From: Hymenopus coronatus | Taxonomy: Eukaryota > Arthropoda > Insecta > Mantodea > Hymenopodidae | Reading direction: 5' to 3' | Assembly (NCBI GenBank): GCA_030762935.1 | Contig: CM060892.1 | Location: 90,554,827-90,618,826 of the forward strand | Length of the DNA: 64,000 bases | Notes under the pieces: generated by a model | Told to the model about the DNA's origin: nothing | Database searches by the model: none | The model's input: only the letters and a program-made list of their open reading frames with translations | In this document: one piece after another, positions 41,874 to 50,439 of the stretch | Layout: each line of letters opens with the position of its first letter | How positions within the stretch are numbered: position 1 is the stretch's first letter | Translations under genes and position numbers: made by a program

Positions 41874-43490
41874 ATGACGAAGAAAGGTCGCCGAAAGAAG
41901 AGGAGTACCGCCGCAACCTCACCGTCACCTGAACCGGGTGAGTCGCCGCCGCCATCACCTAGGAATGGCAGCGCGTTTTGGACGGTTTCTCCGGCTTTAG
42001 CTCCCGCTCTTGCCGGGCAACCGCCAACGCAATCGCCGGTCGCCGCTGCCGCAAGCTCCCGGCAACTGCTGCCGCAGTTGCCGGCCTCAGCGCCGCCTTC
42101 ACTTCCGTCCAAGCAGAAACGCCGAAACCAAACCGCCTCATACACCACCGAAGCCACAGCCGAGTGCCAACCGGCCTTCTCGGCTGAGAGCAGTGCCACT
42201 CTTCCGCCTCCAGTCGCCGCAGCCATAGCCGAGCACCAACCGGCCCTCTCGGCTGAGAGCAGTGCCACCCTTCCGCCTCCAGCCGCCGCAGAATGTCGGC
42301 AGTTGCAGCCGCACCTGCCGGCCAGCAAATCATCCACCGCCGCTGTGACCGAGCCATGTACAACGCAGCCGCCGCAGCCCAACCAACCTGTGCTTCCTGT
42401 GAGGCACAGCGCGGTGATCCGGGGAGTTCCGCTGGACCTCCCCCACCGCCTCTTCACCGCAGCAGCTCGCCACCAGTGGCCCTCAGTGATACGGGCTTCC
42501 CGTATCACTAGTTCGAGGGGTCCAACACCATTGGTGCGCCTCGAATTCTCCGACGCAACCGACTACACTGCAGCCTTGACTGACGGTCTGCTCATCTGTG
42601 GGCGCCGTCACACAGTTGAGGCCAGCAGAGGCAGTCGCCAGCTTCCATGTCGCCGCTGCTGCGCATTCGGCCACACCGCCGACACCTGCGCTGAGCCCCC
42701 ACGGTGCCACTACTGTGGGGCGCCCAGATTGACAGCTGAATGCGCAGCTCATGATCTCAGATTTCGACGCCGGTACTGCGCCACCTTTGATGGCCCTGGT
42801 CATTTCACAGGACAGGCGCAGTGCCCCTATTACCCACGCAGCCGCCGCCACCTGACACCAGCCTCTGCCGCCACACCCATAGACAAAAAGGCGAGGACTT
42901 CAACAACCACCACCTCGACGCAGACGGAAGACTCCATCACCCATCACCTGCCTGCCGCCACTAACACTCCACAGGCAGCAGCGCCATCCGACAGCGCCGT
43001 TAAAGACGCCGTACAGGACCTGCACTCAGAGGTCCTGCTCATTAGCGGCCGATTGAACACGCTGGAAGAAGCCCTCACAACCATGACCGCAGCCATCTCA
43101 GACGCCCACACCACTTCTACAGCCAACCGTCAAGACACCGATGCCATAGCCCAGAAAAAGGTCACGTCCGAGTTCCTCTTGGAGCTGGACGTCCTCTACA
43201 CCCTACTACAGGAAATCCACGACGTCAACGCCAGGATCTTGGAGGCCAACCAGGACCTCTATGTTCAAACTGCAAAATTACCATTACGCCTCACCTTTCT
43301 GGATGACCTACTCAAAGGAACCCGAAAGGACATCAATAAGTGCTATACTGCAGTTCTTGACAGCCAAGAACTAACAGTCAACAATGTAGCCGAGCAAATT
43401 GCAAGTAGTCACCAACGGATTCTTCAGGACCTTACCACCAAAACTTCATGCCCTCTCACACACACCCGTTCCACCAGACATCAGTACTAA
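41874..43490 (+). CDS. ORF1 (Gag-like) protein of element 2, long variant
   Basis: An intact 538-codon frame, homologous to element 1's ORF1 but diverged and longer. It has a Pro/Ala-rich N-terminus (1-175) with a 23-residue tandem duplication (about 96-118 and 119-141; coding bases 42159-42227 and 42228-42296). The HSAVIRGVPLDL...GPTPLVRLEF domain spans about 178-248. Knuckle 1 is C249, C252, H257, C262. The variant pair is C268/C271 with C280/H283. Knuckle 3 is C292, then F295 where Cys is expected, H300, C307. The loss of the second Cys of knuckle 3 should weaken zinc binding there. A long C-terminal region (about 365-515) has Leu-rich helical stretches and extends well past element 1's C-terminus. 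No ORF2 follows. Confidence 0.8.
   Translation: MTKKGRRKKRSTAATSPSPEPGESPPPSPRNGSAFWTVSPALAPALAGQPPTQSPVAAAASSRQLLPQLPASAPPSLPSKQKRRNQTASYTTEATAECQPAFSAESSATLPPPVAAAIAEHQPALSAESSATLPPPAAAECRQLQPHLPASKSSTAAVTEPCTTQPPQPNQPVLPVRHSAVIRGVPLDLPHRLFTAAARHQWPSVIRASRITSSRGPTPLVRLEFSDATDYTAALTDGLLICGRRHTVEASRGSRQLPCRRCCAFGHTADTCAEPPRCHYCGAPRLTAECAAHDLRFRRRYCATFDGPGHFTGQAQCPYYPRSRRHLTPASAATPIDKKARTSTTTTSTQTEDSITHHLPAATNTPQAAAPSDSAVKDAVQDLHSEVLLISGRLNTLEEALTTMTAAISDAHTTSTANRQDTDAIAQKKVTSEFLLELDVLYTLLQEIHDVNARILEANQDLYVQTAKLPLRLTFLDDLLKGTRKDINKCYTAVLDSQELTVNNVAEQIASSHQRILQDLTTKTSCPLTHTRSTRHQY
42159..42296 (+). repeat. 69-base tandem duplication inside ORF1 of element 2
   Basis: Two adjacent 69-base copies beginning gccgagtgccaaccggcc and gccgagcaccaaccggcc differ at a few positions and keep the reading frame. 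They add 23 residues to the disordered N-terminal part. Confidence 0.85.
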
Positions 43491-43793
43491 AGCACACCCA
43501 AGACTCCCTAGCGCTGTACTCAGGGCCCTCGGGTCATGTTTACAGACTAGATAAGCCATTCCTTGCTGCAGCCCCATATGCTGCAGCAACATCAACTTTA
43601 CCAATAATCACGGAGGTGCTATCGCGGAACTCCATCATTCCCCATTCACTGTTCCTTTCCTATCTCACCCGATTTTTCCCTTCTAATCTTCACCCAATGG
43701 CGAGATAAGCCATTCTTTCAACCCTCCAACTCTCTCTCTGTCTCCCCTTTCCAAAAAAAAAAAAAAAAGAAAACAATAAAAAAAAAAAAGAAA
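43491..43793 (+). other. Element 2 3' UTR (type II tail) and poly(A)
   Basis: It ends with aatggcgagataagccattc, tttcaaccctccaac and a CT-rich run, then an A-rich tail with a few interruptions from 43753. The same tail, nearly unchanged, ends element 4 (45773-45834). aatggcgaga/taagccatt can fold into a small hairpin (aatggc with gccatt). This tail is unrelated to the type I tail of elements 0, 1 and 3. Confidence 0.65.
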
Positions 43794-43823
43794 GAAAAAC
43801 ACCCCGGAGGACTTCGCTTCGAG

Positions 43824-44830
43824 ATGCCGAAGAGGAAGTATCAACGCAGACCAGCAGCTCCTACAGCAGCCACCGCTTCTCGGTATCCGCCGGTAGGAAG
43901 TGCTCGCCGGCATCTCCGCCACCTGCCGTTACACCGGCAGTGAGCGCTGCACCTTTGCCGCGCTCACCATCACCACCGCCGCCGACCGCCGCTGCTTCAC
44001 CGGCAGCCAACAATGCGTCGCCGCCACCGCTGTGCTTCACGCCGACGCCGCCCCGGTACAGTGCCGTGGTTAGGGGGGTCCCTCGGGATCTCTCCACCCG
44101 GCATCTCCTCGCCGCTGCACAATCTAGATGGCCTTCATGTTCGAGGGCCACTAAAATTATCTGTGACCGGGGCCCGACACCACTAGTAAGGGTGGAGCTA
44201 CAGGACCGATCAGACCTGTCAGGGTTGCCCTTATTAGGGCGACTTCTGCACGTTGAGGCAAGCAGACAGGAAAGACACCGGCCCTGCCGTCGCTGCTGGG
44301 CCTACGGGCACAGCCAAGAACACTGCTCTTCGCCGCCCGAAGTGCTACTACTGTGGCACCAACGCATTCAATTCGGAGTGCACTGGGCACGACCTCCGCC
44401 GCCGTCGCCGGTTCTGTGCCACCTGTGGTGGTACGGGACATTTCACCGGGCAAGCCCAGTGCCCCAGCTACCCAAAGAGCAGGCACTCATCGCCTAAACC
44501 AGCCCGGACACCATCATCTACACAGCCATCTCTGCAGACTGAACAACCAACACCAACCATCCTGCAGCAGGAAATCCAGGGCCTAAACTGGCGGCCTTGG
44601 AGGACAGGCTTCAGGAACAGGACAGCACCACTTCACATCCAGAACGTCACCAAGCAATAGCAACAGCAGCCACCGACATCCGACTCATCTTCAGGGAGGA
44701 GGTGAGAGCTCTACTGGAGAAGTCGGCACCTCAAACTTCCAAGTTCAACATCCAAGGTAGACGCCAAGGGCTTAGGCTCGAAAACGTCCCAGGATACGAC
44801 GACTGGCTCAACAGAGTCAACCAGCACTAA
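43824..44830 (+). pseudogene. ORF1 of element 3, frameshifted
   Basis: The leader (ggaggacttcgcttcgag from 43806) and ATG match element 1, and the first ~570 bases are close to element 1's ORF1. It is broken by a one-base loss near 43878, an in-frame 15-base loss near 44220, a one-base gain near 44337 (cgccgcccgaag against cgccgccgaag) and another frame change near 44590. The knuckles are still readable across frames (CRRCWAYGH; FCATCGGTGHFTGQAQC). The C-terminal part (LQEQDSTTSHPE ... DIRLIFREEVRALLEK) differs from element 1, so this is a related but separate subfamily. No ORF2 follows. Confidence 0.8.
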
Positions 44831-45138
44831 CTCCATCCTTCACCCTAGAATTCCTTCTTTCCTCTCCCCGAATACTCCGCGGTGACAGTCTGGGCCTTGG
44901 TCAAGTCTGCCTCCCGGTCCTCATTTCACCCCTCTGACTTCACCCTGCAGTCAGTTAAATTATCGCCTTGAATCCGCGGGTGCAATCATGCGGTACCGCC
45001 TCTCCTTTCTTCCTTCTAATACCGGTGGAGGGGTTTTTTAGTCGGTATGCCCACATGGGAGACCCCGACACTCCGGGCTTGCCCGGGTTAGTCCATAAGG
45101 TGGATTTTTCCCCTCCATTCGAAATTAAAAAAAAAAAA
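44831..45138 (+). other. Element 3 3' UTR (type I tail) and poly(A)
   Basis: It shares with element 0: tccgcgggtgcaatcatgcg, accggtggaggggttttttag, ccgacactccgggcttgccc, ggtggatttttcccctcc, then A12 at 45127-45138. It is closer to element 0's tail than to element 1's. It is followed by ccgaaaac, which resembles the gctgaaaac start of the 5S segment. Confidence 0.65.
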
Positions 45139-45146
45139 CCGAAAAC

Positions 45147-45562
45147 TTCACGAAATAGAGGCCGGGGTCCAGGAACTTCAGGAGACCTCTGCCACCACTG
45201 CAGTTGCGCTGAGGACTTTTGTAGTCAGCTGCTCAACAAGACTAGACAACGCAGCCACCTCACAAGTATCCATGGACGAAGGTCTCTCTCGATTGACTTC
45301 AGCACTGAACGACAGACTCCCCAACGACATCACAGACGCCATCAATCCCTCACACTCAAGACGACAATACTCCACACAGACTGCGTTGACCTTCTCTCCC
45401 TTCATATCTCCAACACTGACTCAGTTACTGCAACATCATGACGACCAACTAACACCACAAGATAACGCACAACAACGACTGGACCTGAATTCCCCCCCTG
45501 GGACAAAACGCCAAAGCCTCCAAAAACCAAGAAAAACCCAAAATAATAAAGATACCCGATAA
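45147..45562 (+). pseudogene. ORF1 C-terminal part of element 4, 5' truncated
   Basis: It starts abruptly in coding sequence right after element 3's tail: EIEAGVQELQETSATTAVAL, then VSMDEGLSRLTSALNDRLP, a heptad-rich coiled-coil-like region, and ends with a basic stretch before the stop at 45560-45562. It is the C-terminal third of an ORF1 of this family (compare AIQDLHAEILNIGARLAALEE in element 1). There is again no ORF2 before the tail. Confidence 0.65.
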
Positions 45563-45843
45563 CTCCTTCCGAACCTTCCTGAACCCCTGGGTGGCAGTCA
45601 GAGCCTCAGTCATGAATGTCAGCCGGTAACCACCCCTACTTTCTGCTGGGCAACTCCTCGGCCAGCAGCAACCTCCAGCAATAACGAGGATGCTCAGTGG
45701 AACTTCCCTACTCCGATTTATTTCCTTCACATTCCGATACTTCCTTCCTATTCCCGCTCTTCACCTAATGGCGAGATAAGCCATTCTTTCAACCTTCCAA
45801 CTCTCTCTCTCTCCCTCTCCCCCCCCCCCTTTCCAAAAAAAAA
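45563..45843 (+). other. Element 4 3' UTR (type II tail) and poly(A)
   Basis: It ends aatggcgagataagccattc, tttcaaccttccaac, a CT then C-rich run, and A9 at 45835-45843, matching element 2's tail. The next bases, gtgctg, begin an inverted 5S-like segment. Confidence 0.65.
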
Positions 45844-45895
45844 GTGCTGTCCAGGTCTAATGCTGCTTAACTTTTGCTAGTACGAGTTCTAGAAA
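45844..45895 (-). pseudogene. Inverted 5S-like segment 1
   Basis: The minus strand reads cgtactagcaaaagttaagc, then agcattagacctggacagca, which corresponds to 5S rRNA around nucleotides 30-75 with moderate divergence. It lies directly after element 4's poly(A), in the opposite orientation to the element. Confidence 0.5.
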
Positions 45896-45947
45896 GTCTC
45901 CTCGCAGTTTCCTGCTTAGGTTCTCCGGTGAACCGCTCCGGGTCTCG

Positions 45948-45996
45948 CGATGCGGCCAGCCCATTCAAGTGCTGACCACATCTAATGCTGCTTACT
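45948..45996 (-). pseudogene. Inverted 5S-like segment 2
   Basis: The minus strand reads gtaagcagcattagatgtgg, then tcagcacttgaatgggctgg, then ccgc. This follows the 5S internal control region (gttaagcagcat...ggtcagtacttggatgggtgaccgc) with about three quarters of positions kept. It is a second, separate copy in the same orientation as segment 1. Confidence 0.6.
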
Positions 45997-46064
45997 TAGA
46001 GATCCGTTGAAATCCACGGATAAGTTATTTACATACTCTTTTTATTCTGAGCAATCGTTTTTAT

Positions 46065-46855
46065 AAAAAGTCCGGATGAGTCTGTGTATGTATGTGTAAG
46101 CATAGCTCAAAAACGAACAGATTGCTAATATACCAAACGTGGTATTTATGTTTAATATCTTCCAAGAATACGACAAAAAATGTTTCAAGAAAATCCCCTA
46201 ACCTCAAAGTAACATTCACATGCAATAATTTTTGGAAATCTTTTTCTGAAAAAATGGCTCTAACAATGTTGATAAACTTACCGTATATTACTGATATTTA
46301 TGTCACAAGTAAACTGAATATCTTGAATTTTCTGGGAACAGCCTCTGAAAAGCTCTTTATTTTGGATGAATTGTGCATAGCTGTTAAACTGTATGCAACA
46401 AAAGGTTAAGCAAAAAAAAAAATGTTGATCTTGTTAAAGCACATACTATGTGACATGTATTTTTTATTTATTTTTTTGTAAAGTTGACCGCTTGCGAGAT
46501 ATTTCTCGTTATTAATTTAAATTTTAAAGTAAATAGCTAACCTTTCTGAAAAGGCAATTCACCTTAATTTATTTTTTCTTACTTTACAGCTGGCCATCCA
46601 AAGACAATAGAACTTTAAGTGTTTCACATAGAGATGAACTTTTGAAAGATTTGGCTATAATTGTAGCTTAGTGTATTTCCTCATTTCCCTTCTACTTACA
46701 AGAAATCAAGTAGTTACTCAAATTCTGCTAATGTTTATCTCGATTAACATGATGTAAATTAAAGAATAATCTTTTGTAAGAGTATTTTGTATGTGGAACA
46801 GTTAAGCAAAGTTGTGGAACACATAAGAGTTTTTGTTGAACATTAGTTTTCTTCT
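46065..46855 (+). repeat. Family A dispersed repeat, copy 15
   Basis: Forward copy lacking the head. It begins at the gtgt-rich and agcatagctcaaaaacgaac blocks, keeps the middle and the tacttacaagaaatcaagta distal block, and ends near gtggaacacataagag. Confidence 0.8.
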
Positions 46856-47756
46856 ATAAATGGTTCAAAAGATATATTGTAATAATTACTTGTTAGAAAA
46901 ATTAAAAATTGAATATTACAATCAAATTAAACACAAAAAATATTTGAGTTAATTAATAAAATGTTATATAATCTACGCTAAACAGACTGGCGTCAAATAA
47001 ATATACCTAAAAACTTAACACCAAAGTGTTGCTTATAAATTTTAGGATTTTAATAAGCAAAACAGTGAAAAAACATAAATGATATTACTTTATATACATT
47101 TACAGGCCACCGTAATGGCATGTGTTTCTTGTTGCGTCATTGGCACGAATAAACAACAGACCACCAGGAAGACTGACCAGAAAACATGACACTTGTTCAA
47201 CAGCTGGCAGGCTATTTAAGAATAAGAGTACTATTTTGGTATTTTGTGTCAAAGTCAATTGGTCATGGAAAACTAACTTGTTCTGCAATGAGCAGTCAAT
47301 AGAGCTAGTTGTGACTATAAACTGTTTGTAGATAATATAGCAAGCAGATAATTAAAATAGCATTAGCAACTGTGGAAGGAGGCAACCTTTTATTGATACA
47401 GCTTTCATGTTATCTGAATATCCAAATTACCAAAATGCATAAAACTATAAAAGGACTTCCCATTGGCATTAAGCGGTTTACGTCCCTGAATCCATTTAAA
47501 TTGATGCTTTGCTGCTACATGTGCAGTAATAAACAGTATTTTCAGCGGATGATAGGCTTGTTCTCAAATACTTAATTCCATAAGGTATTAGTTGCGGTTT
47601 TATTTGTCAATTCTTACTCTAAAATAATTTTAATTAAAACCACTATCATATTTTTATTTCACAGGATTGTTTACAATGAGGGTTGAAAAAGGAATTGTCA
47701 ATGGAGATATTCCTTTCTGAATGTTTGTTATTTTATTAAACATTAATAATTATGTT
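46856..47756. other. AT-rich stretch, nothing recognised
   Basis: No coding domain or repeat was recognised. The open frames of 62-69 codons are unsupported. Confidence 0.35.
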
Positions 47757-48000
47757 AATTAGATAGGTAGAGTCAGGCTGAAAAATTTAATTACATAGCG
47801 GTGATTTAAACCACGGATCTCCCGGTCTCTGGCAGGTCGCTCTAATTACTGAGCTACCATGGCAACATGCCGGTACGTATTAAGTTTCCTCAACTGACTC
47901 GCATGTTTCTAGGTAATTATTTTTAGATTACGTAGCCCAATTGCGACATACAGTGTCGTAAGTACTTTAAGTCCTGGGCTTCATAGTTTAACCAACTGTA
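47757..48000 (-). mobile_element. SINE family B, reverse copy
   Basis: Minus strand: gccatggtagctcagtaatt (A box), ggtttaaatcacc (damaged B box), agtctgactctacc-like tail region in complement at 47765. It forms an inverted pair with the next copy. Confidence 0.65.
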
Positions 48001-48002
48001 AC

Positions 48003-48155
48003 GTCAATTGAGGTCATCTTGTGTGGTTTCCAGTAAGTTAGGACATCTGATGCTGTACTGACATATTGTCATAGTATCTCAGTGGTTGGAGTAACTGGCT
48101 AGAGAACGGGAGATCCGTGATTCGAAGCCCTGATTGGGCATTGAATGTTTAAATA
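48003..48155 (+). mobile_element. SINE family B, forward partial copy
   Basis: It starts gaggtcatcttgtgtggttt, has the tRNA-like atagtatctcagtggttgga and B-box-like gtgattcgaagccc, and ends gcattgaatgttt. Confidence 0.6.
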
Positions 48156-48196
48156 TAATAAATATTATATAACAAGATGTATTAAGTGGTACTTAC

Positions 48197-48259
48197 ATTA
48201 AATGCTGACCTCCGAAGAAACTGGTTTTCGGAACACAGCGGACATTTGAAACAATCGTC
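48197..48259 (-). CDS. Candidate internal exon, possibly zinc-finger coding
   Basis: The minus strand has a pyrimidine-rich tract and AG acceptors (ttttcctttcag at 48265, and a second AG at 48260), a 63-base open stretch, and a strong donor gtaagtacc at 48196. One phase reads DDCFKCPLCSENQFLRRSAF, a C2H2 zinc-finger-like start (CX2C followed 12 residues later by Asn at the donor). A second phase, TIVSNVRCVPKTSFFGGQHL, is also open, so the reading frame is not settled. The exon could belong to the gene whose promoter-like region is at 49.8 kb. That link is an inference. Confidence 0.3.
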
Positions 48260-48269
48260 CTATCCTGAA

Positions 48270-49512
48270 AGGAAAATGAGGTCTTAGTTAAAGTGAAAAC
48301 AAATTACAGAAATAAGCTTTTTTCTACCACTCCACACAAAATGGAACATTATGTTTACAAATATACAACACTAAAATAAACGGATTTTATTTTGATATTT
48401 GATAAAAATACATAATTACCCTCATACAATAATAAAGTGTTCATTCTATAGAAGATATACTACAATAAACAAGTCTAGTTTTATATATGTAGCTAAAAGT
48501 TTTCGATAAAATTCATAGACATTAGTTCTACCAAATATTTCAGATAAGAGAAGCTATTTCTTTCAGCAATGCAATTGGGAGAGGCAAGTATTTGGAATTA
48601 CACATCATAGCATACACACGCGCGCGCATACACACACACACATATATATATATATACAAAAAAAGAAGAAAAAAACAGTTTTAACTAGAAAATTTGTCTC
48701 TTTCTGTATCCCACAACCATTCCAAAACAGGTCTTACATTAACACTGGCTATGTTTTAATTCCCAATGCTGCACAAATGCAGAATATACATTTTATTTTA
48801 AATAAATCAGATGTTTAAATTAAGCAATTAATATTTTATCTCGGTAAATGTTTTTAGAAATTTCTCGTATTTCATTTTAAAACAACTCAAAGGTGAACTT
48901 TAAAGTTCAAATTGAGCAATTAAGTTTTTTGTACGATTTGCTATTAAACTAAAATATTTCACTTAGAAAAATAAGAATTAAGAAGTTATATTAGTTTATT
49001 AAATAACCTTAATTTTATGCCTTCTTTGTGCTCACTAAATTTTACAAAATTTAATAGTATGATTATGGGAGTTGTTAATATGGGAATAAAATAACGTTCT
49101 TTATGGTCCTTAGTGATTCTACACTGTAAAAGTGCTTGCTGTTTATAAGTAATCTACTATTTCACAGAACATTTCGCAAAGGATCTTAACGGATTTAAGA
49201 TGCACAGTTTTCAGCTATTTTTCCTTCTTTTCCAAAAGAACTGGTTATTAACTGTTTATATATTTTGATTTACTAGCCTATTAATCTATATTTTCAAATG
49301 TGTATCGCTACTTACAAATTATTAAATTGATGTTTCAGATCAATCTGGGATTTTTTATGAAGCCAGATCGAAAATAAAAATACTGTGTGGGCTTTTTCTC
49401 CTACCGGCTCAAGTTTAACAATAACATAAAACAATTTAAAATTAGAATGATCACTTAAAATATTTAATTCTTTGCATATATGGGTGATTAGGTATTCACT
49501 AAGAGAACCTAC
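48270..49512. other. AT-rich stretch, possible intron
   Basis: No repeats of the main families are seen apart from a short (ca)n(ta)n run near 48610-48655. Their absence and the flanking splice-like signals fit an intron of the candidate minus-strand gene, but nothing in the sequence proves it. Confidence 0.3.
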
Positions 49513-49570
49513 CAAAGTGAGTAATTTTTATTGCTGCAGTTTTTGTTCTTCTTTTCCTTCTTTTCCATCA
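49513..49570 (-). CDS. Candidate first coding exon of a minus-strand gene
   Basis: The acceptor-like ttttttttccag ends at 49571. Two bases later an ATG (49566-49568) opens 18 codons (MEKKEKKNKNCSNKNYSL, lysine/asparagine rich), followed by a donor-like gtaggt at 49507-49512. It lies about 250 bases downstream of a heat-shock-type promoter on the same strand. No protein family is recognisable from so short a stretch. Confidence 0.25.
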
Positions 49571-49686
49571 CTGGAAAAAAAATGAAACTGTATGCGACCG
49601 ATATACTTAGTGCTAAATGAACTTGATTATAGTTATCTTTTGCACTTTGTTGCACGCAGACTGCTGTTTTGCAGTCTTAAACTCAC

Positions 49687-49815
49687 TGCTGCAGATAATT
49701 CACTCGACGTTTCGAGGTGTTGACGCTGCACTCCACCCTTGGCTCTCAGACCACTGCGCGCTAACACACTAATCGCTCACGATTCAATACAATCTTCGGC
49801 ACGCTACACTACATA
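49687..49815 (-). other. Candidate 5' untranslated exon of the heat-shock-type transcript
   Basis: It starts near 49815, about 25-30 bases after the TATA box, and ends at gcagca before a gtgagt donor (49681-49686). The implied intron to 49571 is 116 bases. The leader is GC-balanced and free of A/T runs, unlike its surroundings. Confidence 0.35.
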
Positions 49816-49836
49816 CACCGGCTTGCAATTATTTCT

Positions 49837-49910
49837 CCTTTTATAGCTAGAAAATGACTTCAGAGAGCTTTCTGGAAGCTTGTAGAAACCGAAGGTCTTC
49901 TAAGAATCTA
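49837..49910 (-). promoter_or_regulatory. Heat-shock-type promoter: HSE cluster and TATA box
   Basis: The minus strand has ctataaaagg at 49837-49846 (TATA box). About 25-60 bases upstream of it lies a run of heat-shock element units: the plus strand shows TTC-tg-GAA-gc-TTg-ta-GAA at 49870-49887 (three of four pentamer cores exact, the fourth one base off) and a further ttctaagaatctaga at 49899-49913. HSF binds alternating nGAAn units, so this layout is what insect heat-inducible promoters show. No Hsp coding sequence follows, so the target transcript is unknown. A retroelement LTR is the main alternative. Confidence 0.5.
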
Positions 49911-50003
49911 GAGACAGCTTGCGTTCCAACTACATAAAACTTTGAATTTTGGACGAAAATTATTTTTTTTAGGGAGGAAGGGCCTTTGTTTTATTTCACT
50001 TAA

Positions 50004-50065
50004 TTCATCCCTCATCAACTAATTCAATTCATCCCTCATCAACCTATCCAATTCATCCCTCTTGT
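50004..50065. repeat. 24-base tandem repeat, ~2.5 copies
   Basis: Units begin ttcatccctcatcaac at 50004 and 50028, with a partial third at 50052. They lie about 100 bases upstream of the HSE cluster (minus-strand sense). Confidence 0.85.
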
Positions 50066-50356
50066 TACCAGCGTGCCGCAATCACTGTGTTGTTATACAA
50101 TCCAAGGTCTGCAATTGCGTTGACTCACATACCGCGGCGAATGTAAGAACCACTGCAGACGGCGGTATCGCACAGTACAAGACACACCTAAAGATAGGCG
50201 TTTTAGCTTAAAATGTTTTAATTCGCTCCGACCAAAGAGTCTTTAAGGGAGAGAATACCGAGATACGTGCATTATTTCACTATAAAATTGCAGTTCAATC
50301 TGCGATATCAATTTGACAATATCCCCTTGATAGCAGTAAATACTGTTAAAAAAATT

Positions 50357-50437
50357 CCCTTCTTTCTCTCCCTCCCTCCCTCCCTCCCTCTCTCTATTCC
50401 TTCTTTGTGCTTCTCTCTCTCTCCCCCCTCTCTCAGT
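50357..50437. repeat. CT-rich simple sequence ((CCCT)n, (CT)n)
   Basis: Pyrimidine-rich tract with ccct and ct units. The complementary minus-strand frame rich in Arg/Glu/Gly is an artefact. Confidence 0.9.
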
Positions 50438-50439
50438 CT

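Noticed and set aside
41789..42508. 239-codon antisense frame across element 2
   Set aside because: It is the complement of a GC-rich ORF1 gene. The sense frame carries the zinc knuckles and matches its neighbours.
49690..50220. LTR of a retrotransposon around the heat-shock-type promoter
   Set aside because: No tg...ca ends, primer binding site, second LTR or gag/pol frames are visible nearby. It is kept only as an alternative explanation.
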